64,000 nt of DNA from CAKVON01 sp902475665. GTDB lineage: Bacteria; Actinomycetota; Coriobacteriia; Coriobacteriales; Atopobiaceae. Of the stretch, positions 52,201 through 61,500 are shown piece by piece (the first letter of the stretch is position 1; every line of letters begins with the position of its first letter). The translations under genes and the position numbers were made by a program. The DNA lies in NCBI GenBank assembly GCA_036321795.1, contig JAWQCY010000002.1, forward strand, positions 186,001 through 250,000, written 5' to 3'. The notes under the pieces are model-generated. The model was not told where the DNA came from, searched no databases, and was given only the letters and a program-made list of their open reading frames with translations.

Positions 52201-53917
52201 AGTAGCTCAGCTTGGCGTCGCCAGGCGCACCGATAACCCTGGCGCGCGGCACGACGAAGTCGACGGTCAGGTTGTCAGCGTCGACGTCACGCTTCTTGTT
52301 CCAATTGGTCTCGGAGTCGGTGAAGTCCTTCAGCACGATCTTGTCGAGCGCGTCGTCCATCGCCTTCTTCTGGGCGGCGATTTGCTCGGCGGACTTGGGC
52401 GCCACCGTGGTGCCCCAGTTCTTCTTGACGGAGACGGAAGGCAGGCCCGAGGCGCCCGCGAAGCTGGCGGTGCAGGTGAGCGTCACGTTCTTGGCGGTGT
52501 TGCCGTGGGTATAGGCAACAGTCGTCTTGTACTCGTAGGTCGTGTAGTCGAGCGCGCGGGTGACCTTGGCGACCGAGGTGTCGGACGAGGTCCACTCAAG
52601 GTCGGCGACCTTCTTGCCGCCCACGCGAAGCTCGCCAGGCAGCTCGGCGCTGGCGGTCTCGGCCGCGACGACGCCGTCGGCAAGCGTGGAGTCGACGCTC
52701 ATGGCCTCGAGCTGTCCTGACAGGTAGGACTGGACGCGCGGGGTGTCCCAGCCGATGGCCGAGGAGCGCCCGGGCGTGAACTCGACCGACTTGTCACCCA
52801 GCGTCAGCGTGTAGGTGGGCGTGACCTGCTGCAGGACGGAGTAGTCGGTGTAGACGGTCTTCTCGGCAGGAGACAGGAAGAAGAACGTGACGTTGCCGGA
52901 AGCGTCGACGCCACCGACCTGCCTGGGATCGGCCGCGGCGCCGGTCTTGACGCCCTTGAGGGAGACCTTGATGTCCTTGAAGCCGGCCCACTCCGCCTTA
53001 CGGCCGGACAGGACGGACAGACGGTCGGACAGCATCGTGGTCACGTTGAGACCGGTGGCGGTGTAGTCGAGCTTGGGATACCAGCCGGAGTAGCTCACGC
53101 CCGTGTCGTTCTTGAGGGCGTCAACCGCGGCGGCGAGGGTCTGCGAGTTGGGGTCGGTCGGCGTGACCTGGGCACCCTTGACGGTCAGACGGCTGGAGCG
53201 CCACGACCACATGGTCTTGCCGCCGTTGTAGGTGATCTTGAGGCCGATGTACTTGCCTGCCTGGGCATCGGTGAGCTTGAGCGTGCGCGACGTCGCGCCC
53301 TCGATTGGCGAGAAGGACGCGTAGGCCGAGTCGGTGTCAGTCGTGGCGGCACTGGTGCCGGCGTACCACTGGTAGGAGATCGAGGCGTAGTCGGACGGGG
53401 AGATCTCGACGTCGTCCCACTCGTCGTCGTCCCAGTAGGTGCCGTAGGCCTTGACGGTGTCGCCGACCTTGGGCTGCGCGGCCGAGCTCAGGGCGAGGTC
53501 CTGGTCGTGGTCGTTCACGACGGAAAGTTGCTCGATCGTGACATAGGAGCGTGCGGCACGCTTGGGCGCCTTGGCGGCGTCGGATGCAGCTGCCTTGGCG
53601 GTTGTGGCCGCGCCAGCGGTCGTGGGCGTGGTCGCGACGGTCTTTTCGCCGACGATTTCGGCCGAGGGGGCCTTGCCCTCATCGGCCCGGGACTCATCCT
53701 GCGAAGCGGACGGCGTCGTGGCCTGGGACGTGTCGGCGGCGTCGGCCGTCGGACGCTCTGTCGCAGCGACGTCCTGCGCGGCGTCCGTGGCCGTGGCCAT
53801 GGCGACGGCCTCTGCCATGGCCTGGGTGGGAACGAGCCCCCACACCATGAGGGCCGAGGCAAACAGCGCGGTCAGGCGCTGCCACGTGGGTCGTACGTTG
53901 TTCTTCTCGCCAGTCAT
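49211..53917 (-). CDS. Giant surface protein: Ig-like domains, two transcobalamin-like domains, beta-propeller, C-terminal anchor
   Basis: A 1,568-residue cell-surface protein. The signal peptide ends near residue 35. An Ala/Thr-rich stretch is followed by Ig-like domains at ~122-245, ~552-630 and ~680-775. Two DUF4430 domains lie at ~779-890 (FWQLFVNGKASD, GDEVTWFFSAWG) and ~900-1012 (WVYWVFFVNGKPCN, GDRITWYYGTYG). A PQQ-like beta-propeller follows at ~1057-1432 (GNVYVAVGDELVMLDAATGA). A Pro/Lys-rich linker leads to LEKTG (~1533), a membrane helix and RRRRESGEE. LEKTG fits LxxTG but lacks the Pro of sortase motifs. ATG 53917 has AGGGGAG upstream. The cobalamin riboswitch upstream and ECF genes downstream point to corrinoid capture. 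Confidence 0.85.
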   Translation of the reverse strand: MTGEKNNVRPTWQRLTALFASALMVWGLVPTQAMAEAVAMATATDAAQDVAATERPTADAADTSQATTPSASQDESRADEGKAPSAEIVGEKTVATTPTTAGAATTAKAAASDAAKAPKRAARSYVTIEQLSVVNDHDQDLALSSAAQPKVGDTVKAYGTYWDDDEWDDVEISPSDYASISYQWYAGTSAATTDTDSAYASFSPIEGATSRTLKLTDAQAGKYIGLKITYNGGKTMWSWRSSRLTVKGAQVTPTDPNSQTLAAAVDALKNDTGVSYSGWYPKLDYTATGLNVTTMLSDRLSVLSGRKAEWAGFKDIKVSLKGVKTGAAADPRQVGGVDASGNVTFFFLSPAEKTVYTDYSVLQQVTPTYTLTLGDKSVEFTPGRSSAIGWDTPRVQSYLSGQLEAMSVDSTLADGVVAAETASAELPGELRVGGKKVADLEWTSSDTSVAKVTRALDYTTYEYKTTVAYTHGNTAKNVTLTCTASFAGASGLPSVSVKKNWGTTVAPKSAEQIAAQKKAMDDALDKIVLKDFTDSETNWNKKRDVDADNLTVDFVVPRARVIGAPGDAKLSYSLVDGTCVKLNGYHGIITRDIEGASNTATIRATLTQDGLIATRDIAVTVAPISDAEIDEAVSFMERVKADYGRALLGANASSREVTGDLKPFSEALPNATDPTKIEYSLKTTLTGVVADELPGYDAMAGTNWRTFRSSDPATIADETLHVTRPEADKYVTVTSNLTYKKYESLAQAHPDDARLQRLVNQKVTAAYRVVGTSTHDDPTFKVDCKVIGTDAYGNAQVWTTGSFDATDKNTAADVTADALASAGLTCKSSMTEYGYYLESITSTDGRTLGYDAATGRFWQLFVNGKASDAAADAVSLQPGDEVTWFFSAWGQTPGDADKANVTVTANVIGPDADGRDSSWVGKTEVNVPVGTTAAQLTKSLLEKNGMTCDDGMWTIKAQAGSTLPNGSAELGMKQVGSDWVYWVFFVNGKPCNEIASTYVVKPGDRITWYYGTYGADLPKNDVECEPGATRPDWVAQWPGFRKGGTGAVTEAATPIDAAKLAWTHKTKVPTDWSKYTSDPIVVNGNVYVAVGDELVMLDAATGATKATARMATSIDSIARMAYADGIIVVPLHGGRLQAFTADTLTCVWATDELSPIGGASQQSLSTLTIADGHVYLGTTNGKGNPETGVGESGWLCCVSLADGAVLWSRCNQDAGYYWAGAARVGSYLVVSDFSGKLVAHDAASGEVVSSVSLGVSCRSTVVAGGDGFVYAVSTDGVLHKVGVAADGTLAKAGSVSFAATSTSTPTIVGDKAYIGGSTGSKGGHKGVLAVVDLAGMRLVSQVTATADGVALPADVKSCPLVSTQGGTTRVYFTCNNTPGGMFAWVEGRDTAHTLFSPEPGSEQANYCMSNVVSGEDGSLYYVNDSGYLFKLVADDAEKPAEPGKPTTPDKPETPTTPGKPDSSTRPNGAAQATTSIRLHSGVSISLVSNVDDKDAKAAEKDSRAGDGTKSDADSTGSDRPAGEAVTAAAEKTLEKTGAKMPWWPFVGMGVGLVLLVLVLRRRRESGEE

Positions 53918-54124
53918 GCAAGCTCCCCTTCCCGTTCGGCGGTGCGAACGAAACGTGCCTCCCGACCCGACTGGGTGGGAGGCACGAGGGGTTGCGTTGG
54001 CGGCGTGGGCCACGACAGGGTGCGGGGGCGGCTGCGGACGCCCACGCGAGTCCCGGGATGGCGGATCGCCGACATCACACGCCCGGTGCCCCGCTCACAC
54101 GCCCGAGACGGGAAGTACCTTACG

Positions 54125-54365
54125 GAGGGCAGGCAGGTCTCCTGACTTATGAGTCACAAGACGTGCGCGGAGACGCCTTCTCGGACAGGCCGCCCGTCGA
54201 CGCGGCGACGGCATATGCCGACGTCACGACGCGGACGGGACATGCCCAATGGCGTGTTGTCCCCGCGATTCCTCAAACACAGTAGTGGCGGCTGTCCCGG
54301 ATTCGAACCGGGTTCCCTTTTGATCTACTAGGCTTCGCAGCTGTTCAAACCGTGCCCTCAGGTTG
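54125..54365 (-). promoter_or_regulatory. Cobalamin riboswitch
   Basis: Read on the minus strand, GGGAACCCGGTTCGAATCC (L5/J region) is followed by GCCACTACTGTG and, after a G/C-rich variable arm, by AAGTCAGGAGACCTGCC (54148-54132). These are the conserved pieces of the adenosylcobalamin riboswitch in their usual order. It precedes the giant surface-protein gene by ~210 bases and should repress the whole downstream operon when corrinoid is plentiful. The L5 segment reads GGTTCGAATCC instead of the more common GGTGAAAATCC and mimics a tRNA T-arm. The gap 53918-54434 holds this element and the gene's leader. Confidence 0.88.
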
Positions 54366-54434
54366 TGATGCGATATGTGGTTGTGGGCCACAGTATAGAG
54401 GATGCGAGGGAGGGTTTGGTTCAGCTAGCTGGGT

Positions 54435-55262
54435 TTATGCGGCATCACCCACGTGGCCGCGCTGCGGCCATCCACGGCGGCGTGCCATCACGAGCTCGAC
54501 TATGCCCAGAAGGACCAAGGGCAGGCTCAGCAGCTGGCCCATGGTCACGACGCCGCCGACGAGGTACCCCAACTGGGCGTCGGGCACGCGCACGAACTCG
54601 ATCAGGAAGCGGAACACGCCGTACATGAGCAGGAACAGACCCATGAAGGTGCCCTGTGGCGGGGTCTTTTTTTGGCGCGAGACAATCTGCAGGACGCAGA
54701 AGATGACCAGGCCCTCCAGAAGGGCCTCGTACAGCTGCGAGGGATGACGCGGGATGGCGCCGCCCGTCTCGAAGGTGACGGCCCACGGCAGGTCGCAGGG
54801 CTTGCCCCACAGCTCGCCGTTGACGAAGTTGGCGCAGCGCCCAAAGAACAGACCGAGGGGCGCCGCAATGACGCCCAGGTCGCACATGGTACGGAAGGAC
54901 AGGCCCAGCTGCCGGCAGACGATGGCCCCGCCAATGATGGCGCCGACCAGCCCGCCATGGAAGCTCATGCCACCCTCGTTGATCATGACGATGTCGATCG
55001 GGTGGGCCAGGTACCAACCGTCGCCGTAGAACAGGCAGTAGCCCAGGCGACCGCCCACGATCACGCCGAACGCGATGCCCACGATCAGGGTCGACACGTC
55101 ATCGGGCGTGAGACCGAGCTTCCAGCGGCGCGCGGTACGCCACAGCACGACGCCACCCAGGATGAAGCCAAGCAGGTAGGCGATGCCGTACCAGCGGATG
55201 CTGATGGGTCCCAGGCTCAGGGCCACGGGATCCAGGCTGTGGTAGATCTGGTCGAGCGTCAT
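54435..55262 (-). CDS. lgt: Prolipoprotein diacylglyceryl transferase
   Basis: A 275-residue membrane enzyme that attaches diacylglycerol to the lipobox cysteine of prolipoproteins. Signature residues include SIRWYGIAYLLGF near 21, GGRLGYCLFY near 69, GGMSFHGGLVGAI near 96 (catalytic His) and GRCANFVNGELWGKP near 140. RHPSQLYEA is also present. The MglB-like lipoprotein in this window is a client. It follows the NifU-like gene by 24 bases as a two-gene operon. Confidence 0.95.
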   Translation of the reverse strand: MTLDQIYHSLDPVALSLGPISIRWYGIAYLLGFILGGVVLWRTARRWKLGLTPDDVSTLIVGIAFGVIVGGRLGYCLFYGDGWYLAHPIDIVMINEGGMSFHGGLVGAIIGGAIVCRQLGLSFRTMCDLGVIAAPLGLFFGRCANFVNGELWGKPCDLPWAVTFETGGAIPRHPSQLYEALLEGLVIFCVLQIVSRQKKTPPQGTFMGLFLLMYGVFRFLIEFVRVPDAQLGYLVGGVVTMGQLLSLPLVLLGIVELVMARRRGWPQRGHVGDAA

Positions 55263-55286
55263 GGCACAGGCCCTTCCGCCCGCAGG

Positions 55287-55583
55287 CTACATGACCGACT
55301 TGACGCGGGTGACGCCAGGCACGTGCTCCTTCAGGATGCGCTCGACGCCCATGGAGAGCGTGATGGAGGACAGGGGGCAGCCGGCGCAGGAGCCAGTGAG
55401 CTTGACCGAGACGACACCCTCGTCGTCAACGCCGCGGAACTCGATGTCGCCGCCGTCGGCGACAAGGCTCGGGCGGATGGCGTCCAGGGTCTCCAGCAGC
55501 AGCTGCTCGTCGACCTTGGGAAGGGCCTCGGCGCCAGCCGGGGTGTCGGTGTTCGGGGCGTCGGTGTTCAGGGTGTCGGACAT
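55287..55583 (-). CDS. NifU C-terminal-domain Fe-S scaffold protein
   Basis: A 98-residue protein. The NifU-like domain has IRPSLVADGGDIEF near 36 and the cluster-binding CxxC in GSCAGCPLS near 67. It likely assembles or carries Fe-S clusters. A ~20-residue Thr/Asp-rich N-terminal tail precedes the domain. ATG 55583 is preceded by GGGAGGAA; the longer frame to 55805 is an artefact. First gene of the operon with lgt. Confidence 0.9.
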   Translation of the reverse strand: MSDTLNTDAPNTDTPAGAEALPKVDEQLLLETLDAIRPSLVADGGDIEFRGVDDEGVVSVKLTGSCAGCPLSSITLSMGVERILKEHVPGVTRVKSVM

Positions 55584-55712
55584 GGTACTGATTCCTCCCG
55601 TTGGCGTCGCGGCACTGTCGCGACGCGGTTCATTCGTGGTCACTTGCGGCATTCTACCCGATTGCGCGAGGGACTTTCCGCAGGCACGAGGTTCGCGCGG
55701 CGGGGGTGAGGT

Positions 55713-55767
55713 GGTGAGGGTGGTGGGCGCCAGGTCGCCGGGGCGAGGTGAGGGTGGTGGGCGCCAG
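55713..55767. repeat. Two direct repeats in a gene-free stretch
   Basis: GAGGGTGGTGGGCGCCAG occurs at 55716-55733 and 55750-55767, with matching bases just before each copy. They lie in the 359-base gap 55584-55942. The rest of the gap holds an AT-richer patch around 55800 and no recognisable gene or terminator. Confidence 0.6.
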
Positions 55768-55942
55768 CACGTGCGAATTCCGAGCGATTGACTGTCTTCT
55801 GGCAATTATTGACGGTTTACTGTGTTGGCAAGCGCGTGAGAGGCCCGACACCAAATGAGCTTCTCGGCAGCTGATCGGGCACAGCAAATCGTCGGAAATA
55901 AGCAGACGCGTCCCAAACGTCCGCCACAAGGCCGGACCCCCC

Positions 55943-58516
55943 CTACTCGATCCCGCGGAACAGGTGGCCGGAGTCGCAGCCCGCCTCGCGAGTTACATGC
56001 GCCCCGCCGAGCGCGGCGACCAGCCGGCGCACCTCACGGGCGCACTCGTCGGCGGAAAGCAGGGTCGCGTCGACGGCAAGGCGCCCCACCCCCATGCGAG
56101 CGAGGTCGCATGCCTGCGGAACGGCGTCCAGGGGGCGGGCCGCATAGACGCGCGAGCGGGCCAAAAGATCGGTCCGCACGGGGAACACGTCACCATCGAT
56201 GTTGCGAATGCCCAGGTCGCGAGCACGCAACGGGCAACGCGAGCAATCGTGGACGCAGCGGTCGGCGGCCTTCAGGACGCAATGCTCGCTCGTCATGACG
56301 CGCTGGCGACCGTATGCCACAAGGCCGCATCCCATCCCAAGCCCGCGAGCCTCGCTGGCGAGAAGTTCGATCTCACCCAAGGCCAGCTCGGGCGAAAGCC
56401 ACACGGCAGTGGCTCCCGCCTCATGCAAGGCGCGCAGGCAGGCCATGTTGTGTACGGGGATCGTGTGCCTCAGCTCGGCCGCGGCACCACGCTCGTGGGC
56501 AAGCACCAGCTCGGAGACGTTGCCGACGGCAACGGGCAGGCCCGCGCGCACCCACGGGTCCAGGCGCGCATGGTCAGGCTCTCGGCAGACCTCGTCCAGA
56601 ACCGCGACGCTACCCACGGGAAAGGCGCTCGAGCCGGATGCCAGGCCATCGGGCGTCGCACTGGCGGCATCCAGGTCGGCCGACCACACGTACACGCGCG
56701 TTGCGCCCGACGCGACGGCCGCCTCGGCAACCTCGGCAGTCGGCGCGATGACACAGACCTCGCAGTCGGCGGCGACGTCGGGGGCACCGGCGTCCTCCGT
56801 CGCAGCACCGGGCGCGGCGGCAGGCGACGCGCTCGCGGCCTTGGCACCGCCGGCAACCTCCACGCGGCCGGCAGCATCCAGCTCGCGGGAGTCCCACGGC
56901 TCCAGGATCGCACGCTCGAGCGCATCGGCGGCGGCGGCGCGTACCTTGTGAACTGCCGAGAAGCCCATGCCACAGCCCTCGTCCAGATCGACGTCGACGG
57001 CAAGCGCCTCGAAAGGCGACGTGCCCAGGCGCCCCGCGTGCTCGCGCAGCTCGTCTGCGGTCACCGCCTTGGTGCGGGCCGCCTCCACGACAAAGCCCTC
57101 GGCAGAGGCACGCACGACGTCGCGGGCGTGGCGTCCAAAGGGAACGGTCTCGAGCTCCACACGGAACGGCTCGCCCAGGCGAGCGACCACATGCACGCGC
57201 ACCGGGCGACGGCGCAGCACGGCGGCGTTCTCCAGGCGGGCGGCCGCATCCAACGCAGCCTGGCAGCGAATCAGGCGCACGGGGCAGCCAGCGGGCATGG
57301 GGCGCGCCGCGACGCAGCGGATGGTCTGGCCGGCGCAGGAATCGGCCTCCACGTGCGCGGTCAGGAACTGGTCGGGGTCGTCGTCGGGACGAAACTCCAG
57401 AAGGTCGCCCTTGTCCACGGGAAGGTCCAGTCGAAGCATGACCTCGGCTCGGGTGGTACGGCGATTGCGCTGGCGTCCGCCGTTGGCGCCGGTGGAGCGA
57501 CGGGTGGCATCGGGCAGGCGGCGAGAGGAAACGACCTCGCCCACAACCTGACCACGGTTGTTGGAGCGCTCATAGCTCATCATCTCGTCGCCGGCAGTGC
57601 CGCGCAGGTAGGCATCGGTAAAGTCGCGGTTGAACGCACGCTTGAGCCTCGTACGGCGGGCATCAGCGACCTCGTCGGGCACTTCTCGGCCGGCCTCGAG
57701 GTCATCCAGCACCTCTCGATAGACGCTTGCCACGCTCAGGACGTAGTCGGGGGCCTTCATGCGACCCTCGACCTTCAGCGAGCCGGCGCGGGCGGCGGCC
57801 AGCTCGTCGACGTCGTCCACGGTGCAGGCGTCCCTGGGGCAAAGGGGCCTGTCGCGACCGTCGGCGGCCACGCGCCTGCCGGTCTTGCGGTCCTGCAGGA
57901 CGTAGGGCAGGCGACACGGCTGGGCGCACAGGCCACGGTTGGCGGAGCGGCCGCCAGACATGCTGGACAGCAGGCAGACGCCTGAGTAGCAGAAGCACAG
58001 CGCGCCATGGCCAAAGACCTCGGTCTCGACGCCGGTCGCCCCGATGGTGGCGATCTCGGGCAGCGACAGCTCACGCGACAGCGTCACGCGCTCTGCACCC
58101 AGGTCACGACACCACTCGGTCCCGCGGGCGTCGTGGACGTTTGCCTGGGTCGAGATGTGGCACTCGACCTGCGGCCACAGGCGACGGACCTCGGCCAGAA
58201 GGCCCCAGTCCTGGATGATGAAGGCATCGGCGCCCAGAAGCCACGCACGGCGCACCAGCGCCAGGGCGCGCCCCATCTCGGCAGACTTGATCACGACGTT
58301 GATCGTCACGTACACACGCGTACCCGCCACGTGGGCGGCATGGCATGCGGCACGGAAGGACTCGTCGTCGAAGTTCGCGGCGCCACGACGCGCGTTGAAG
58401 TCGTTGCCCAGCCCACAGTAGATGGCGTCGGCGCCTGCGGCCAGCGCGGCACGAAAAGCCGCCGGGCCGCCCGCGGGCGCGAGCAGCTCGGGCATGGGGA
58501 TGTTGCCTTGGGTCAC
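55943..58516 (-). CDS. U32-family peptidase (RlhA/YhbU-like)
   Basis: An 857-residue protein. The N-terminal U32 barrel begins PELLAPAGGPAAFRAALAAG and has the family signature TEVFGHGALCFCYSGVCLLS near 168, with conserved Cys residues. A C-terminal extension includes a DUF3656-like region and a second Cys cluster, CVHDCSRCPLRARD near 755. U32 members are annotated as collagenase-like peptidases, but several act in RNA modification with Fe-S or prephenate-derived chemistry, so the proteolytic role is not assured. Start GTG 58516 with GGAG 7 bases upstream. It lies 18 bases after the glycosyltransferase stop. Confidence 0.88.
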   Translation of the reverse strand: MTQGNIPMPELLAPAGGPAAFRAALAAGADAIYCGLGNDFNARRGAANFDDESFRAACHAAHVAGTRVYVTINVVIKSAEMGRALALVRRAWLLGADAFIIQDWGLLAEVRRLWPQVECHISTQANVHDARGTEWCRDLGAERVTLSRELSLPEIATIGATGVETEVFGHGALCFCYSGVCLLSSMSGGRSANRGLCAQPCRLPYVLQDRKTGRRVAADGRDRPLCPRDACTVDDVDELAAARAGSLKVEGRMKAPDYVLSVASVYREVLDDLEAGREVPDEVADARRTRLKRAFNRDFTDAYLRGTAGDEMMSYERSNNRGQVVGEVVSSRRLPDATRRSTGANGGRQRNRRTTRAEVMLRLDLPVDKGDLLEFRPDDDPDQFLTAHVEADSCAGQTIRCVAARPMPAGCPVRLIRCQAALDAAARLENAAVLRRRPVRVHVVARLGEPFRVELETVPFGRHARDVVRASAEGFVVEAARTKAVTADELREHAGRLGTSPFEALAVDVDLDEGCGMGFSAVHKVRAAAADALERAILEPWDSRELDAAGRVEVAGGAKAASASPAAAPGAATEDAGAPDVAADCEVCVIAPTAEVAEAAVASGATRVYVWSADLDAASATPDGLASGSSAFPVGSVAVLDEVCREPDHARLDPWVRAGLPVAVGNVSELVLAHERGAAAELRHTIPVHNMACLRALHEAGATAVWLSPELALGEIELLASEARGLGMGCGLVAYGRQRVMTSEHCVLKAADRCVHDCSRCPLRARDLGIRNIDGDVFPVRTDLLARSRVYAARPLDAVPQACDLARMGVGRLAVDATLLSADECAREVRRLVAALGGAHVTREAGCDSGHLFRGIE

Positions 58517-58534
58517 TCGGACTCTCCTACTTCC

Positions 58535-61500
58535 CTACTTCTTGCCTTGGACGGCACGGCCGATGGACTTGAGGACCTCGCGACGCGCCGACCCATAGGG
58601 CGCGATCGGGTCGACGATGCGCCTGATCGGGCTCTCCGGCGATACGGCCTTCTCGTGCTCGACGGGCCCACGGCGGACGCCACCCGCACCGGCGACGTTG
58701 GCGGCCAGCTTGGCGACGAGTTGCTCGTAGAACGGCATGCGACGGGCGTAGCCCCAGTACTGCGTGGCAAAGTCGCACGCGGGGTTGACCCAGGGCTTCT
58801 CGTAACCGGCGTAGTGAACGATCTTGGGGTCGCGGCGGGAGGCGTTGTACGCGTCGAACACGTCGCCGGGCGCGAACTTGAAGACGGCGTCCACACGACC
58901 GCCACAGTCGTGCATGACGTTCCAGTCGAAGGGCAGGAAGGTCACGCGACCCTGGCACTCTGCATTGAGGATGTCCTGGTCGTCATAGATGTAGTTGGCG
59001 TCGCTGACGATACGCATCCACTCGGGGACGCTGTGCAAAAGGCGCATCTCGCGGGTGTTGAGCACCAGCACGCCCGCCTGGAAGTAGGCGTAGGGGTCGG
59101 CAAGGCCCAGCACATCGGTGGTGTAGCGCATGCGCTTGCCGTCGTTCATGTTGAGGTTGCCCAGGTAGTCGATGTCATGGGCGGCGGCAAGCAGGTTGTC
59201 GCCCAGGGGCGTGTCGTACAGTTCGGCCACGTCACCACGGACGATGAGGTCGCAGTCCAGGTACAAGACCTTGTCGTAGGAGGACAGAATCTCCTGCACC
59301 AGGAAGCGGTAGTAGGTCTCCAGCGAGATGTGCTCGTTGTTGGTCGAGAGGTCGTAGCCGTCGATCATGCGCTCGACGTTGACAAAGCGCACGCACGCGC
59401 AGCCGAACTCTGCCACGAGCGACTCGATGTCGCGCTTGTTGCGGTAGTCGATGTTGCGCTCCAGCACCACGATGTCATAGAAGCGGTCGCGACTCGCGTT
59501 GCAAAGCATCGAGAAGATCGTCGTGGTGAGCATGGGGACGTAGCCGTCGTCAGAGGCAAACACCACGGGGACGACCTCGCGACCCATGGCCTCGGGGTGC
59601 GCCATGATGGCGGGCTCGAGGTCGTAGGCGCGATCCGAGCGCTCGAAGTGGACGCACTGGAGCTGTTTGGTCTTCCAGCCCGCACCCGTGCGCATGGCGT
59701 GGCGGTAGTAGATGTTGAAGAGGCGCTCGGCCAGGTGGCCTGGGGTGCGCAGGGCCTCCTTGCTGTAGTGACTCATATCCGTGCTCTCGGTGAAGGCCTC
59801 CAGGATCGGGAAGATCCACTCGCAGTATGCCTGGAAGATCTCGTTGCGCATGATGTACATGTTGCAGAAGCAGCTCTCGTGGCCGTTCAGGAACTCCTTG
59901 GCGTCCCGCACGTAGTCGGGCTGCTGCTCGGCGATGATCTCGACCATACGGTCGATGTCGGCGATGTGCAGCAGCGGCGCCTTCGAGTAGTGCTCGTAGG
60001 GCGTCGAGAACTTGCCGGGGATGGCCCGCAGATCGTGGAAGCCGGTGGTGATAACGTCATAGCCCTCGACGCAGGAGCGGACGGTCTCGTCGTCCAGGCC
60101 ATAGCGGTCGACGGCATGGGCGTCGATGTAGTCGTCCATCACCTCGCCGTAGGGGTTCTCGGGGTAGGTGTTGCCCGAGAAGTTGAAGTAGCGACGGTAG
60201 TGGCAGAAGCCCACGTAGTCGGCGCGGACGTTCTTCCAGGCCCAGTACTGGACCGTCATCTCGCAGTACATGGGGTTGAGGTCGGTGATGTTCTCGCCGT
60301 CGTCATCGTGCAGGGCACCATGGAAGCGGGAGCCGGGGTCCTTGAGCGAGGGACCGACCTGCACCAGCTGGTGGCAGGTGCCCATCGGATGGTCGACGCG
60401 CTTGTGGGTCGTCACGAGGATGCGCACGGGCTCGGAGGCGTACTCCTCACGCACGCGCATGTCGTCGACCTGGCGCAGGTGCGTCTCGGCCGCACGGCGG
60501 GTGCGCTCGTAACGCGCGACGTCGCCGCGACCGCCCTCGGAGGCCGGGAACGCGGAAGCGATGTCGGCGTATAGGGTCAGGGGGTCGTCGGCGGCGGGCG
60601 GGAAGCCCTTGGCCACAAAGTCGTAGGCGCGATCGCGCACGATGCGCCACAGCTCGCAGCCACCCGCGGCGGCACCGAAGGTCTCGACCAGGTGCGAGGC
60701 GGCCTCGCCCTTCTCCTCGTCTCCCACGCGCACGAGCCAGTCGTTGGCGAGAAGTTCGAGCATCTTGCGCCTCATGCCGTGGTAGCCGGCGAGAAGGGCC
60801 TCGTCGTCGCCGCGCTGCGCGACGAAGTCCCTCGTCGCGTCAATGCACGCCTTGAACTGCTCGCAGAACCTACCGAAGCGCTCGGCGGAAACGGCACTGG
60901 CGCCGGTCACCCCGATGCCGTAGTGGTAGACGTAGCCACGGCACTTCTCGGCAGGGGCCTGGTGCTCGGCGAGGGCTGACAGCACGAAAACCTCGTAGCC
61001 GTCCTCGGCGCGCTCCAGGCGCTCGTCGGTCATGGCATCGAAGGCACGCTTCATCAGCGGGGTCTTGACCAGGCGCTGGGTCGCACGCCAGTCGGTCTCG
61101 TAGTAGCCCTCCTCGAAGATGGAGCGGACGATGGCGGGGCCAAACAGGTCGGCGGTGGGGTTGTTGATGAAGTCTGCGAATGACTGCGCGTCGCTGTCGG
61201 TAACGCCACGCTCGCCGACCACGGTAATGCCGTAGTGCAGCACGTCGGCGCCGGTCGCACGGGCCTGGGTGTCGAGCTCGGCGAGCATGCCGGGGGCCAG
61301 CTCGTCGTCTCCGTCGAGAAACAGCGTGTAGTCGCCCTTGCAGGCCTCCAGGCCAACCTTGCGAACCACGTGCAGGCCGCGATTCTCGGTCAGGCGGATG
61401 CAGACGAAGCGGTTGTCGCCATAGATGTTCCTCTCGATGGCGGCGACGGTGCCGTCGGTGCTCGCGTCGTCGACGACATAGACCTCGTAGTCCTCGAAGC

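Noticed and set aside
54290..54365. Possible tRNA on the minus strand (T-arm-like GGTTCGAATCC followed by a CCA)
   Set aside because: No matching 5' acceptor strand or anticodon arm is present; the conserved segments and their order fit a cobalamin riboswitch.
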